From Burkholderiales bacterium (GTDB taxonomy: Bacteria > Pseudomonadota > Gammaproteobacteria > Burkholderiales > Casimicrobiaceae): a stretch of 64,000 nucleotides of DNA. Below, in pieces: positions 1-11,453 of the stretch. The stretch's first letter is position 1, and every line of letters begins with the position of its first letter. A program made the translations under genes and the position numbers. The notes beneath the pieces were generated by a model that had not been told where the DNA came from, did no database searches, and worked only from the letters and a program-made list of their open reading frames with translations. The DNA lies in the NCBI GenBank assembly GCA_905339295.1, contig CAJPFI010000005.1, positions 97,470 through 161,469 of the forward strand. Direction: 5' to 3'.

Positions 1-1
1 C

Positions 2-991
2 GACGGCGCGATGGGCACGATGATCCAGCGGAACAGGCTGTCGGAGGCGGACTTCCGCGGGCCGGACATGTGCGGACTCGCCGGCCACGCGCACGACCTC
101 AAGGGCGACAACGACCTCCTGTCGCTCACGCAGCCGGACATCGTGCGCGCGATCCACGACGCGTACTTCGAGGCCGGGGCCGACGTCGTCGAGACCAACA
201 CGTTCTCGGCCACCTCGATCGCGCAGGCCGACTACGGGCTCGCGTCGCGTGCGAAGGAGATCAACCGCGCCGCGGCGACGCTCGCGCGCGAGGCCGCCGA
301 TCACTGGACCGGACGGACGCCGGACCGGCCGCGATTCGTCGCCGGCGCGCTGGGTCCGACGAACCGCACCTCGTCGATCTCGCCGGACGTGCACGATCCG
401 GCCGCGCGCAACGTCACGTTCGACGGGCTCGCCGCCGCGTACTACGACGCGGCCTCCGCGCTGGTCGAGGGCGGCGTCGACCTGCTGATGGTCGAGACGG
501 TGTTCGACACGCTGAATGCGAAGGCCGCGCTGTTCGGCATCGCGACGCTTTTCGACGAGCTGGGCGCGAGGTTGCCGCTGATCGTGTCGGGAACGATCAC
601 CGACGCGTCGGGGCGCACGCTGTCGGGCCAGACGCCCGAGGCGTTCTGGAACGCCGTGCGCCACGCGGAGCCGCTCCTCGTCGGGCTCAACTGCGCGCTG
701 GGCGCCGCGCTGATGCGGCCGTACATCGAGGAGCTGTCGCGCGTCGCCGACACGTACATCTCGTGCTACCCGAACGCCGGGCTGCCCAATCCGATGTCCG
801 AGACCGGATACGACGAGACGCCGGAGCAGACGTCGCGGCTGGTCGCGGACTTCGCTCGCAGCGGCTTCGTCAACCTGGTCGGCGGCTGCTGCGGCACGAC
901 GCCGGAGCACGTCCGCGCGATCGCCGAGGCCGTGGCGGGGATCCCGCCGCGCAAGGTGCCACGCCGCGTGGCGTTGCGCGCCGCGGCGTGA
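2..991 (+). CDS. metH: Methionine synthase, homocysteine S-methyltransferase half (5' partial)
   Basis: The reading frame is already open at the window edge and reads DGAMGTMIQ, the start of the homocysteine-binding barrel of cobalamin-dependent methionine synthase, so a few N-terminal codons lie upstream. Zinc-ligand cysteines are visible in GLNCALG and in [10 protein letters not shown] near the C-terminus. The protein stops after about 330 residues, covering only the Hcy-binding module; the other modules are in the next gene on the same strand. It transfers the methyl group from methylcobalamin to homocysteine in the cytoplasm. A two-gene MetH of this kind is common in Betaproteobacteria (family knowledge). 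The C-terminal tail after the zinc motif is short and arginine-rich. Confidence 0.93.
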   Translation, partial: DGAMGTMIQRNRLSEADFRGPDMCGLAGHAHDLKGDNDLLSLTQPDIVRAIHDAYFEAGADVVETNTFSATSIAQADYGLASRAKEINRAAATLAREAADHWTGRTPDRPRFVAGALGPTNRTSSISPDVHDPAARNVTFDGLAAAYYDAASALVEGGVDLLMVETVFDTLNAKAALFGIATLFDELGARLPLIVSGTITDASGRTLSGQTPEAFWNAVRHAEPLLVGLNCALGAALMRPYIEELSRVADTYISCYPNAGLPNPMSETGYDETPEQTSRLVADFARSGFVNLVGGCCGTTPEHVRAIAEAVAGIPPRKVPRRVALRAAA

Positions 992-1059
992 CGCCGTTGC
1001 GGGGCCGGCAGCAGCCCGAGCGGCAGGGCCGATCGGCCGGCGCGGCGGGAAGGAAGATC

Positions 1060-1240
1060 GTCGGGCTGAAGGCCGTCCCACAAGGCGGATCGGCCCGGCG
1101 GGAGTGAAGATCGTCGGGCTGAAGCCCGACCCACAAGGTGGAGCGGTTGGCGCATCGCGAAAGAATGTCGTCGGGCTGAAGCCCGACCCACAAGGCGGAT
1201 CGGCGCGGCAGGAGTAACGATCGTCGGGCCGAAGCCCGAG
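1060..1240 (+). repeat. Tandem palindromic (REP-like) array between the metH halves
   Basis: Four copies of the palindrome GTCGGGCTGAAGCCCGAC or close variants lie at 1060-1077, 1113-1130, 1170-1187 and 1223-1240. Each is followed by CCACAAGG(C/T)GGA and a GGCGCGGCAGGAG-like stretch, so the repeating unit is 53-57 bp. The 346-bp gap between the metH ORFs (992-1337) holds this array and no gene that I can support. Each core can fold into a strong hairpin with a two-base asymmetric centre. The same core recurs at 29132-29201, 41140-41165 and 61303-61382. Confidence 0.85.
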
Positions 1241-1337
1241 CCCTGGCATCGGTTTCTCCCTGCGCAGTCGCGCGGCCGCTCCGGCCACGGAACGCCGTGG
1301 CGCCACCGACCCCGTCCCCCGATTCCCGAATCCTGAC

Positions 1338-4001
<2,664 letters not shown>

Positions 4002-4032
4002 GGCGCGCGGGCCCGGACCCGGGCTCGGCCCC

Positions 4033-4045
4033 GGGGTCCGACCCC
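4033..4045 (+). repeat. GGGGTC-C-GACCCC palindrome downstream of metH
   Basis: A perfect 6-bp inverted repeat around one base, 32 nt after the metH stop. It shares its arms with the pair at 38691-38766 and the half-sites at 41888-42035. A second overlapping hairpin, GGACCC...GGGTCC, can form from 4013 to 4038. No T-tract follows, so it is not a standard intrinsic terminator. Confidence 0.5.
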
Positions 4046-4158
4046 GAGCATGACCCCGCTACGTGAATAATCACTTGACTCGCGCCCGGCTCGCTGGATG
4101 GATGCGAGTTCGGGGCGGGCGTCCGTCGGACGCGATGCCACGCGATGGCGGCCTCTCC

Positions 4159-4164
4159 TATAAT
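4159..4164 (+). promoter_or_regulatory. Possible -10 box (TATAAT) for the STAS-MBL-CHASE2 operon
   Basis: A consensus TATAAT stands out in GC-rich sequence about 50 nt before the STAS start codon. No good -35 is seen 16-18 nt upstream; the TTGACT at 4075 is too far away. It is a candidate only. Confidence 0.3.
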
Positions 4165-4215
4165 CGCCGGACCGTCCCGCGGGCCGCGGCTGGGGGGACG
4201 TCCCGGGAAACCGCC

Positions 4216-4605
4216 ATGCAATGCCCGACTCACGTGTATGCAGACGTCGTCGTCGCCAGGGCCGCCGGCCGGATCGACTTCGCCGGCGCGCAGGTGCTCG
4301 AGGACGCGCTCAGGGACGCGATCGCGCCCGAGGCGGGCGTGCGCGGGATCGTCGTCGACCTCGAGCACGTTGACTACATCAGCAGCGTGGGATTGCGCGT
4401 GCTGATGGTCGCCTCCAAGGCGATGCGGGCGCGCAAGGCCGTGATCGCCGTTGCGTCGCTGCAGCCGGTCGTCGCGGAAATCTTCGAGATCAGCCGCTTC
4501 CACCACGTCGTCGACGTGCGCGCCAGCGTGCGCGACGCGGTCGGCGCAGTCTCGCCCCATGCGCTCGCGGCGTACGACGCCGCCGGTGCGGCGGACATCC
4601 CGTGA
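4216..4605 (+). CDS. STAS-domain anti-sigma factor antagonist
   Basis: A 129-residue single-domain STAS protein of the RsbV/SpoIIAA type. The phosphorylatable serine region is LEHVDYISSVGLRVLM, with Ser-Ser-Val-Gly-Leu typical of the family. In partner switching the unphosphorylated form binds and titrates an RsbW-like kinase. I chose the ATG at 4216 because homology begins there; the frame is open upstream to 4063 with low-complexity sequence. The gene heads an operon: its stop overlaps the GTG of the MBL gene (GTGA) and the CHASE2-SpoIIE phosphatase follows. The phosphatase 1 kb downstream is the natural candidate to dephosphorylate it, and the HATPase protein at 8787-9296 its likely kinase (inference from families and proximity). 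Confidence 0.9.
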   Translation: MQCPTHVYADVVVARAAGRIDFAGAQVLEDALRDAIAPEAGVRGIVVDLEHVDYISSVGLRVLMVASKAMRARKAVIAVASLQPVVAEIFEISRFHHVVDVRASVRDAVGAVSPHALAAYDAAGAADIP

Positions 4606-5558
4606 AGCGCATCCGGTTCTGGGGAACGCGCGGGTCGATCCCGGTCGCGCTCACCGCCGAGGGCGTGCGCCGCAAGCTGGTCACGGCGCTGCGCAGCGCC
4701 TCGGGGCGCACATTCGCGAACGACGCGGAGATCGAGAAGTTCGTCGAGGGACTCGACTTCGCCGACCACGGCACGTTCGGCGGCCACTCGCCGTGCGTCG
4801 AGATCGAGACCGGCGGCCCCGACTTCGTGGTCTGCGACCTTGGGTCAGGCGTGCGGCCGTTCGGGCAGGACACGCTCGCGCGGAGCGGCGGCGGACCGCG
4901 CACCTACCACGTGTTCATGTCGCACGTGCACTGGGACCACATCATGGGCCTGCCGTTCTTCACGCCGGCCTACATCCCGGGCAACAAGGTCGTGATCTAC
5001 GGCGGGCACGCGCACCTCGAGGCGGCGCTGCGCCGCCAGCAGGAGCAGCCGTCGTTCCCGGTCGACTTCACGACCTTCCGCGCCGACATCTCGTTCGTGC
5101 GGCTCGAGCCGGGCAAGGTCCACGACATCGGGGGGATGCGCGTCCTCCTGAAGCTCCAGCGCCACGCCGGCGACTCGTACGGCTTCCGCTTCGAGTCGCA
5201 CGGCAAGACCGTCATCTACTCGACCGACTCCGAGCACGACCTCGGCAACCGCAAGGAGACCGACGCCTTCGTCGAGTTCTTCCGCGGCGCCGATGTCGTG
5301 ATCTTCGACGCGATGTACTCGCTCGCCGACGCCATCTCGGTGAAGGCGGACTGGGGCCACTCGAGCAACATCGCCGGCGTCGAGCTGTGCCACGCGGCCG
5401 GCGTGAAGCACCTGTGCATGTTCCACCACGAGCCGGCCAACGACGACGCGTCGATCGCGCGCGTGCTCGCCGACACGCGGCGATACGAGGAGATCTGCCG
5501 GACCGGCGCGCCGATGAAGGTCTCCGCCGCGTACGACGGGATGGAAATCGACCTGTGA
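4602..5558 (+). CDS. Metallo-beta-lactamase fold hydrolase
   Basis: A 318-residue cytoplasmic MBL-fold protein beginning MKRIRFWGTRGSIPV, the opening strand of RNase Z/phosphodiesterase-like members. The zinc motif is HVHWDH at residues 108-113, with later ligand candidates in YSTDSEHD, IFDAMYS and DWGHSS and a terminal MFHHEP. An insertion of about 40 residues lies between the first strand and GTFGGHSPCVEI. The start is GTG, overlapping the STAS stop by four bases, and its stop overlaps the next ATG (TGATG), so all three are probably translationally coupled. The substrate cannot be read from sequence; a nucleotide or cyclic-nucleotide phosphodiester is a family-based guess. Confidence 0.88.
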   Translation: MKRIRFWGTRGSIPVALTAEGVRRKLVTALRSASGRTFANDAEIEKFVEGLDFADHGTFGGHSPCVEIETGGPDFVVCDLGSGVRPFGQDTLARSGGGPRTYHVFMSHVHWDHIMGLPFFTPAYIPGNKVVIYGGHAHLEAALRRQQEQPSFPVDFTTFRADISFVRLEPGKVHDIGGMRVLLKLQRHAGDSYGFRFESHGKTVIYSTDSEHDLGNRKETDAFVEFFRGADVVIFDAMYSLADAISVKADWGHSSNIAGVELCHAAGVKHLCMFHHEPANDDASIARVLADTRRYEEICRTGAPMKVSAAYDGMEIDL

Positions 5559-7699
5559 TGCCGGCCGCGGACGCGGACCGGACGGCTGCGCCCGCCGGCC
5601 GCGTCCGATGGATCGGCGTCCCGTTGCTCGTCGCGCTCGCGTTGCTGCTGTGGGCCGCGCCCGCGTGGGTGTCGCGTATCCAGCAGGCGTGGTTCGACAC
5701 CTGCCAGGTGCTCCTGCCGCGCGCCGTCAAGGCGATGCCGGCGATCGTCGTCGAGATCGACCAGAAGAGCATCGTCGCGCTCGGGCAGTGGCCGTGGCCG
5801 CGCACGGTGCTCGCGCAGCTCGTGCGCGAGATAGCGCGCGCGAAGCCGGCGGCGATCGGGCTCGACATCCTGATGTCCGAATCGGACCGCAGCTCGCCCG
5901 AGCACTGGCTCGACAACATGCCCTCGACCGACGCGGACCTCGCGTTGTCGCTCGCGGCGCTGCCGTCGCACGACTCCGAGCTCGCGCGCGCGATCGGCGC
6001 GTCGCGCGTCGTGCTGGTCATGGCGGGCGCGCCGGAGCCGACCGGAATGACCGCGTTCGCGACGCCGATCCTGATCGAGGGCGCGGCGCCGAACGACACC
6101 GCGGCGGTGCATGCGAGCGTCGCACGCTACGACGGCGTGCTCAACAACCTGCCGGTGCTCGAGCGCGCCGCGTCGGGTCACGGCATCGTCTCCGTCGAGA
6201 CGCAGGACGGCGTGATCCGGCGCATGCCGATGGTCGCGAGCATCCAGGGCACGCTCGTGCCGTCGCTCGCGATCGAGATGCTGCGAGTCGCGGTCAATGC
6301 CCCGGTGCTGAGGCTCAGGGTCCGCGACGGGGCCATCGCGGCGATCTCTGCGGGCGCCTACACGACCGCGACCGATCCCGACGGCTCGGTGCGCCTCCAC
6401 TACTCGCACCGCGACGCGCGGCGCTACGTCTCGGCGATCGACGTGCTGCAGGGGCGCGTCGACGCCGACGCGCTCGGGAGCAAGCTCGTGCTGGTCGGCG
6501 TGACCGGACTCGTGCAGGTCGACTACCAGGGCACGCCGCTGGGTGAGCGCATGCCCGGCGTCGAGGTCCATGCGCAGCTCCTCGAGAACCTGTTCGAGGG
6601 CGCGCTGGTCGTGCGCCCGCCGTGGGCGCGCGCGCTGGAGATCGCGCTGTTCGCCGCGCTCGGCGCCGTGCTCGTCCGCGCCGCGCCGTTGTGGCGCACG
6701 CCGGCGACCGCGGCGGTCGCGGTCGGGGCGATCGTCCTTCCGGGGCTCGCGGCGCTCGCGGCGTTCGCCGGGTGGCGGCTGCTGTTCGATTCGGCGACGC
6801 CCGCGCTCGCACTCGTCGCGCTGTTCGCGACGCTGCTGGTGCTGACGCTCGGCGAGGCGTCGCGCGAGCGCCGCGCGCTGCGGCGGCAGATGCAGCAGGA
6901 GCGCGAGCAGTCGGCGCGCATGGCGGGCGAGATGGAGGCGGCGCAGCGCGTGCAGGTCGCGATGCTGCCGCACGACGACCTGTTCCGCGACGACCCGCGC
7001 ATCGACCTCGCGGCCACGATGGTCCCCGCGCGGGAGGTGGGCGGCGACCTCTACGACTTTTTCCGGCTCGACGGCCGCCGCGTGTTCTTTCTCGTGGGCG
7101 ACGTCGCCGGCAAGGGGCTCTCCGCCAGCATCTTCATGGCCGTCAGCAAGGCGCTCGCCAAGAGCGCGGCCATCCGCCATCCGGACGACGACGTCGGCAC
7201 ATGGATGACGGTCGCCAACCGCGAGATCTCGCGCGACAACGCCGAAGCGCTGTTCGTCACCGCATTCGCGGGCATTCTCGACCTCGACAGCGGCGACCTG
7301 GTCTACTGCAATGCCGGGCACGATGATCCGTACTGCGTCAGCGCCACGTCGGGGCTGCGAAGGCTCGACGCGGGCGACGGCCCGCCGCTTTGCACGGTCG
7401 ACGACCACGAGTACCGCGGCGACCACACGTTCCTCGACCGCGGCGAGATCGTGCTGCTGGTGACCGATGGCGTGACGGACATGCGCGACACCTCCGGCGA
7501 GATGTACGGGCGCGCGCGCATGGAAGCGGTGATCGGTCGCGGCCGGGCCGGCGCGTCGAGCGCCCTCGCGATGGTCGACGCGCTGCGCGGGGACGTGCGC
7601 GAGTTCGCGGCCGGCGCCGAGCCGGCCGACGACCTCACGATTCTCGCGATCCGCTGGATCGGCCCGGAAGCCGGCCGGGCGGCGGTCAGCGGACGATGA
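5558..7699 (+). CDS. CHASE2-SpoIIE (PP2C-type) membrane serine phosphatase
   Basis: A 713-residue transmembrane sensor phosphatase. An N-terminal membrane segment (about 20-38) leads into a periplasmic CHASE2 domain (about 40-345, with VVEIDQKSI and WPWPRTVLAQL). Three closely packed membrane helices follow (about 358-433), then a short coiled coil ending AAQRVQVAMLP, then a SpoIIE/PP2C domain (about 475-710) with the metal-binding aspartates in GGDLYDFF, LVGDVAGKG, LLVTDGVTD and DDLTILAI. The ATG is at 5558; upstream open frame belongs to the overlapping genes. It should turn an envelope signal into dephosphorylation of a STAS protein, and the STAS gene is two ORFs upstream. Its 3' end overlaps the convergent OmpA-like gene by 14 bp. 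Confidence 0.93.
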   Translation: MPAADADRTAAPAGRVRWIGVPLLVALALLLWAAPAWVSRIQQAWFDTCQVLLPRAVKAMPAIVVEIDQKSIVALGQWPWPRTVLAQLVREIARAKPAAIGLDILMSESDRSSPEHWLDNMPSTDADLALSLAALPSHDSELARAIGASRVVLVMAGAPEPTGMTAFATPILIEGAAPNDTAAVHASVARYDGVLNNLPVLERAASGHGIVSVETQDGVIRRMPMVASIQGTLVPSLAIEMLRVAVNAPVLRLRVRDGAIAAISAGAYTTATDPDGSVRLHYSHRDARRYVSAIDVLQGRVDADALGSKLVLVGVTGLVQVDYQGTPLGERMPGVEVHAQLLENLFEGALVVRPPWARALEIALFAALGAVLVRAAPLWRTPATAAVAVGAIVLPGLAALAAFAGWRLLFDSATPALALVALFATLLVLTLGEASRERRALRRQMQQEREQSARMAGEMEAAQRVQVAMLPHDDLFRDDPRIDLAATMVPAREVGGDLYDFFRLDGRRVFFLVGDVAGKGLSASIFMAVSKALAKSAAIRHPDDDVGTWMTVANREISRDNAEALFVTAFAGILDLDSGDLVYCNAGHDDPYCVSATSGLRRLDAGDGPPLCTVDDHEYRGDHTFLDRGEIVLLVTDGVTDMRDTSGEMYGRARMEAVIGRGRAGASSALAMVDALRGDVREFAAGAEPADDLTILAIRWIGPEAGRAAVSGR

Positions 7700-8273
7700 T
7701 CTCGACGCGGCGATTGCGCGGCTCGGCCACGCCCGCGGCCGTCGGCACGATCGGGTCGCGGCTGCCGCGGCTCGACGCCTGCACGCTCTCCGGCGGGAGG
7801 CCGCGCCGGACGAGCTCGGTGCGGACCGAGTCGGCGCGCTGGCGCGCGAGCGCGTCGTTGACCGCGTCGGAGCCGACGCGGTCGGTGTGCCCGACGACGA
7901 GCACGTCGGGCACGGGCCGCGACGCGATCTCGGCGAATGCCTGGTCGAGGACCGCGCGCGAGTCGTCCGAGAGGCGGTCCTTGCCCTCGTCGAAGTGGAC
8001 GATGTACGCCGCCTCGCCGCGCGGCAGCGCGGCGAGCGTCGCGCCGAACGTGCTCTGCACCTCCTCTGGCGACGCGACGTACGGCTGCGCGCCGAACGGC
8101 GAGCCGCGGACCGCCGCGAATGGACGGTCGAGGACGACCTCGCCGCGCGAGTCGCTCACGCTTACCGCGGTCGCGCGGCCGTCGGGCTCGGGCAGCAGCA
8201 CGACGGTGCTCGAGTGGAACGCGCAGCCCGTTGCCACCGCGGCGAGCGCGACGATCGCCCCGGCGCGCCGCAT
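7686..8273 (-). CDS. OmpA-family lipoprotein
   Basis: A 195-residue protein with a lipoprotein signal peptide, lipobox VATGC with the acylated cysteine at residue 17, and a C-terminal OmpA/MotB peptidoglycan-binding domain (about residues 85-195) containing VVGHTDRVGSD and the RNRRVEI ending. It should be anchored in the outer membrane and grip peptidoglycan. It is the second gene of a two-gene minus-strand unit: the FecR gene stops where this one begins. FecR, OmpA and CHASE2 proteins are frequent neighbours in proteobacteria, which suggests a joint envelope-sensing role (inference). Confidence 0.9.
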   Translation of the reverse strand: MRRAGAIVALAAVATGCAFHSSTVVLLPEPDGRATAVSVSDSRGEVVLDRPFAAVRGSPFGAQPYVASPEEVQSTFGATLAALPRGEAAYIVHFDEGKDRLSDDSRAVLDQAFAEIASRPVPDVLVVGHTDRVGSDAVNDALARQRADSVRTELVRRGLPPESVQASSRGSRDPIVPTAAGVAEPRNRRVEIIVR

Positions 8274-8274
8274 C

Positions 8275-8736
8275 TCAGCCGTCGACCTTGACGGCGAACC
8301 GGGTGCCGCGCACGCCGAGGACGGCCGCGGGCGTTCTGACCTTCATGGCGTCGGGGGCCTGCTTCGCGATCCTGCCGGAGACGACGGCGAGCGATCCCTT
8401 CGACAGCGTCGCGTCGAAGCGACCCTGATGCGTCGTCGCGTCGAAGCGGAACGCGTCGAGCGTGAGCGCGCTGTTCGGCCCGACCGACAGGAGCGAATTG
8501 TCGCTCATCGTGACGCCGGCCGAGCCGTCGGCGCCGGTGCGCAGCACGTCGGCGGACTGGAGGCGTGTCCCGACGCCGGCCGGCAGGGTCCTGCCTTCGC
8601 GCTCGATCAGGACCTCGCCCTTCGCGCTCTTGACCTGGCCGATCTCGGCGGCGCAGGCGAGCGTCGCGGCCATCGAAAGCACGGCGGCGAGGACGCAGCG
8701 CACGCCGGACGCCCTGAGTGCAGACACTCTCGTCAT
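8275..8736 (-). CDS. FecR-domain periplasmic protein
   Basis: A 153-residue secreted protein with a signal peptide ending near ATLACA-AE and a FecR domain through the rest, with LPAGVGTRLQSADVLRTG and a C-terminal VLGVRGTRFAVKV. FecR domains bind periplasmic partners; here there is no TonB receptor or ECF sigma gene nearby, so it is not a classic Fec regulator. I chose the ATG at 8736 because a good ribosome site (GGAAAGGGG) lies just upstream and the signal peptide starts there; the longer open frame to 8892 is proline/arginine-rich and overlaps the divergent kinase gene. Its stop abuts the OmpA-like lipoprotein start. Confidence 0.88.
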   Translation of the reverse strand: MTRVSALRASGVRCVLAAVLSMAATLACAAEIGQVKSAKGEVLIEREGRTLPAGVGTRLQSADVLRTGADGSAGVTMSDNSLLSVGPNSALTLDAFRFDATTHQGRFDATLSKGSLAVVSGRIAKQAPDAMKVRTPAAVLGVRGTRFAVKVDG

Positions 8737-8786
8737 CAAGGACCCCTTTCCCCGCGACGGCGACCGCCGCCGAGCGCCCTGAAATT

Positions 8787-9296
8787 GTGAACCCGCACGG
8801 CGCGGCTGGCAAATCCCCGGGGCCGGGAGCGGGCTCCGGCGCCGGCGAGGTCCGGCCACCGGCGTCGCGCGAGGAGCGGACGTTCGAGGCACGGATGGAC
8901 CGGCTTCGCGCGGCTGCCGATTGCGTCGGGAGCTGGTGCGAGCGCAACGGCGTCGACGCGGCGGACGCGCTGCGCATCACGCTGGTCGTCGAGGAACTGT
9001 TCACCAACATCGTGCAGCACGGGTACCGCGGGTCGGGGAACGGGACCGTGCGGCTCGCACTCGCGCTCGACGGCCACGCGGTGCTGCTCGTGTGCGAGGA
9101 CGACGCGCCCGCATTCGATCCGCGTCCCACGCTGATGCGCGTTCCGGGCGACCCGGACGAGCCGGTCGAAACGCGCAGCGTCGGCGGGCTCGGCCACCTG
9201 CTCGTCGGACGCCTCGCCGAAGTGGTCGGCTACGCCCGCGTGAACGGCGCGAACCGGCTGTCGCTGCGTTTCCGGCGCGGCCCGGCTCGCCCCTGA
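8787..9296 (+). CDS. RsbW-like anti-sigma factor / serine kinase (HATPase)
   Basis: A GHKL ATPase-fold protein of the RsbW/SpoIIAB type with the N-box VVEELFTNIVQHGY, a G1-like CEDDAPAFDP and a G2-like GGLGHLLV. It has no sensor or membrane part and no phosphoacceptor histidine domain. Such proteins phosphorylate STAS antagonists and inhibit a sigma factor or other target. The start is uncertain: the frame runs back to a GTG at 8718, which would overlap the start of the divergent FecR gene, so I prefer the GTG at 8787 (169 residues); homology proper begins near residue 25. With the STAS protein and SpoIIE phosphatase it completes a partner-switching set. No sigma factor gene is in the window, so the target is unknown. 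Confidence 0.85.
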   Translation: MNPHGAAGKSPGPGAGSGAGEVRPPASREERTFEARMDRLRAAADCVGSWCERNGVDAADALRITLVVEELFTNIVQHGYRGSGNGTVRLALALDGHAVLLVCEDDAPAFDPRPTLMRVPGDPDEPVETRSVGGLGHLLVGRLAEVVGYARVNGANRLSLRFRRGPARP

Positions 9297-9324
9297 CGCC
9301 GCGCGGCCCGTCGCGCGACGCGGG

Positions 9325-9738
9325 CTACTTCGCGCCGAGCACGCGCGCGGCCTTCGCGACCGACGCGGGCTTCACCCAGAAGATCGCGCCGAAGCGGCCC
9401 GCGCCCGCGGCGACGGCGTCGATCGCCGTCAGGTTGACCCCGGCGGCCGCGAGCGCATTCGCCACGTCGGTCAGCGCGCCGACGCGGTCGCTGCCCTGCA
9501 GCAGGAATCCGGTCTTCCGCGCCGACAGTGCGAGGCCGAGCTTCTTCGCCGCGCGCCTGAGCTTCGCCGGGTCGGCCGGGACGAGGTCGAGCTGCGAGCG
9601 CCGCCCGCTCGGGAAACCGGAGAGCGCGAGAAGGTCCACGCCCTCGCCGGCGAGTGCGGACAGGACCCTCGCCCCTTCGCCCGGCTTGTTCGGGATCATC
9701 GTGTAGAAGTAGTCGACCTTGCGTACGGTGTCGTTCAT
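9325..9738 (-). CDS. ACT-domain protein (amino acid-binding, likely regulatory)
   Basis: A 137-residue soluble protein with two ACT-like halves. The first begins VDYFYTMIPNKPGEGARVLSAL; the second includes GSDRVGALTDVANALAAAGVNL, matching the ligand-binding loop and helix of ACT domains. No catalytic domain is attached, so it is a free-standing ACT protein that may bind an amino acid or nucleotide allosterically. A strong AGGAG site precedes the ATG. It faces the RsbW-like gene tail-to-tail and lies downstream of the TrpB2-like gene on the same strand, about 90 bp apart; a link to aromatic amino acid control is possible but unproven. Confidence 0.8.
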   Translation of the reverse strand: MNDTVRKVDYFYTMIPNKPGEGARVLSALAGEGVDLLALSGFPSGRRSQLDLVPADPAKLRRAAKKLGLALSARKTGFLLQGSDRVGALTDVANALAAAGVNLTAIDAVAAGAGRFGAIFWVKPASVAKAARVLGAK

Positions 9739-9829
9739 CGGGGACTCCTGGGAGCGCGGGCAGGACGGGCGCGCGATCGCGCCGCCGCCGGCGATCGGAT
9801 CATTATCCTCGCCCGCCGCGCCGGGTTCG

Positions 9830-11200
9830 CTACGCGGCGTCGCGGACCGACGGCAGCCCGGCGAGCGCCATCGCGAGCTCGGCCTCGTCGTAGTCTAGGT
9901 CCGCCAGCTTGCCGCCGAAGTAGTCGATATACGCCTGCATGTCGAAGTGGCCGTGCCCGCACAGGTTGAACAGGATGGCGCGCGGGCGGCCTTCCTCGCG
10001 GCAGCGGATCGCCTCGTCGATCGCGCCCTTCACCGCGTGGTTCGCCTCCGGCGCGGGCACGATGCCCTCGGCGCGCGCGAACTGCACGCCCGCCTCGAAC
10101 ACGGCCGATTGCTTGTAGGCGCGCGCGCGGATCAGGTGGAGCTCCTTCAGGTGCGACACCAGCGGCGCCATCCCGTGGTAGCGCAGCCCGCCCGCGTGGA
10201 ATCCGGGCGGCGTGAACGTCGACCCGAGCGTGTGCATCTTGGTGAGCGGGGTCAGGTGCCCGGTGTCGCCGAAGTCGTACGCGTAGCGTCCGCGCGTGAG
10301 GCTCGGGCAGGCCGCCGGCTCGACCGCGACGATGTCGACCTTGCGGCCGCCGCGCAATTGCGCGCCGAGGTACGGAAACGCGATGCCGGCGAAGTTCGAG
10401 CCGCCGCCGGTGCAGCCGACGATGACGTCGGGATAGTCGTCGGCCATCTCCATCTGCGCCATCGCTTCCTGGCCGATCACCGTCTGGTGCAGCAGCACGT
10501 GGTTGAGCACGCTGCCGAGCGCGTACTTGGTGTCGTCGCGCTGCGCCGCGATCTCGACCGCCTCCGAGATGGCGATGCCCAGGCTGCCAGGATGGTCGGC
10601 GCGCTGCGCGAGAATCGCGCGTCCCGACTGCGTCTCGTTCGATGGCGAAGGCGTGCAGCGCGCGCCGTAGGTTTCCATCAGCGCCCGCCGGTACGGCTTC
10701 TGGTCGTAGGACACGCGCACCATGAACACCTGCACCTCGAGCCCGAAGAGCGCGCCCGCGAACGCCAGCGAGCTGCCCCACTGTCCCGCGCCGGTCTCGG
10801 TCGACAGCCGCTTCACGCCGGCCGCCTTGTTGTAGTACGCCTGCGCGACGGCGGTGTTGGGCTTGTGGCTGCCGGCAGGCGACACGCCCTCGTACTTGTA
10901 GTAGATGCGCGCGGGCGTCTGCAGCACCTTCTCGAGCCGCCTCGCGCGATACAGCGGCGTGGGCCGCCACTGACGGTACACGTCGCGGACCGGTCCCGGG
11001 ATCTCGATCTCGCGTTCGGTCGACACCTCCTGCAGGATCAGCTCCATCGGGAACAGCGGCGCGAGGTCGTCGGGACCGACGGGCTTGTGGGTTCCGGGAT
11101 GCAGCACCGGCGGCAGCGCCTTCGGCAGGTCGGCCTGCAGGTTGTACCAGTGGCGGGGAATCCTCGATTCGTCGAGGAGGTACTTGATGGAGTCGTCCAA
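9830..11200 (-). CDS. TrpB2-type tryptophan synthase beta-like PLP enzyme
   Basis: A 456-residue fold-type II PLP enzyme of the TrpB2 branch: the PLP lysine lies in [11 protein letters not shown], the phosphate loop in [10 protein letters not shown], and the long N-terminal region with [18 protein letters not shown] is characteristic of TrpB2 rather than canonical TrpB. It likely condenses indole with serine or acts as an indole-salvage enzyme. No trpA is beside it, consistent with TrpB2 acting alone. The start is probably the TTG at 11200, with a GCGAGG site upstream and homology starting at DDSIKYLL; the frame is open to an ATG at 11323 with unlikely sequence. Confidence 0.9.
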   Translation of the reverse strand: MDDSIKYLLDESRIPRHWYNLQADLPKALPPVLHPGTHKPVGPDDLAPLFPMELILQEVSTEREIEIPGPVRDVYRQWRPTPLYRARRLEKVLQTPARIYYKYEGVSPAGSHKPNTAVAQAYYNKAAGVKRLSTETGAGQWGSSLAFAGALFGLEVQVFMVRVSYDQKPYRRALMETYGARCTPSPSNETQSGRAILAQRADHPGSLGIAISEAVEIAAQRDDTKYALGSVLNHVLLHQTVIGQEAMAQMEMADDYPDVIVGCTGGGSNFAGIAFPYLGAQLRGGRKVDIVAVEPAACPSLTRGRYAYDFGDTGHLTPLTKMHTLGSTFTPPGFHAGGLRYHGMAPLVSHLKELHLIRARAYKQSAVFEAGVQFARAEGIVPAPEANHAVKGAIDEAIRCREEGRPRAILFNLCGHGHFDMQAYIDYFGGKLADLDYDEAELAMALAGLPSVRDAA

Positions 11201-11453
11201 GGGGGCCTCGCTCGGTGGGCGTCGCGGCGGTCCCAATACCGCCGGCGAACAAAAGTCTACCGCCGGCGCTGCGCGGGCGATGCGCGGCGCCGGCGGATGC
11301 CGCGCCGGCTTGATCGACATCAAGTCCAGGCGCGGCGCGACGGCCGGCCGGGACGAACCGGAGGCCCTCCGGCAGGAAAGCGCCGCGGCGCGGGCCGCGG
11401 CGCGCGGGGATGCGCGCCGGCTTGCGCGACGCGCGAGCCGCCCGGCGGGTGTG

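Noticed and set aside
4033..4045. GGGGTC-type palindromes as intrinsic terminators
   Set aside because: None is followed by a T-tract, and copies occur inside coding sequence and between co-directional genes.
4075..4080. TTGACT as a -35 box for the TATAAT at 4159
   Set aside because: The distance of nearly 80 nt is incompatible with one sigma70 promoter.
8718..8787. Longer start (GTG at 8718) for the RsbW-like kinase
   Set aside because: It would overlap the start of the divergent FecR gene and adds a low-complexity leader; neither start has a good ribosome site, so the shorter one is preferred.
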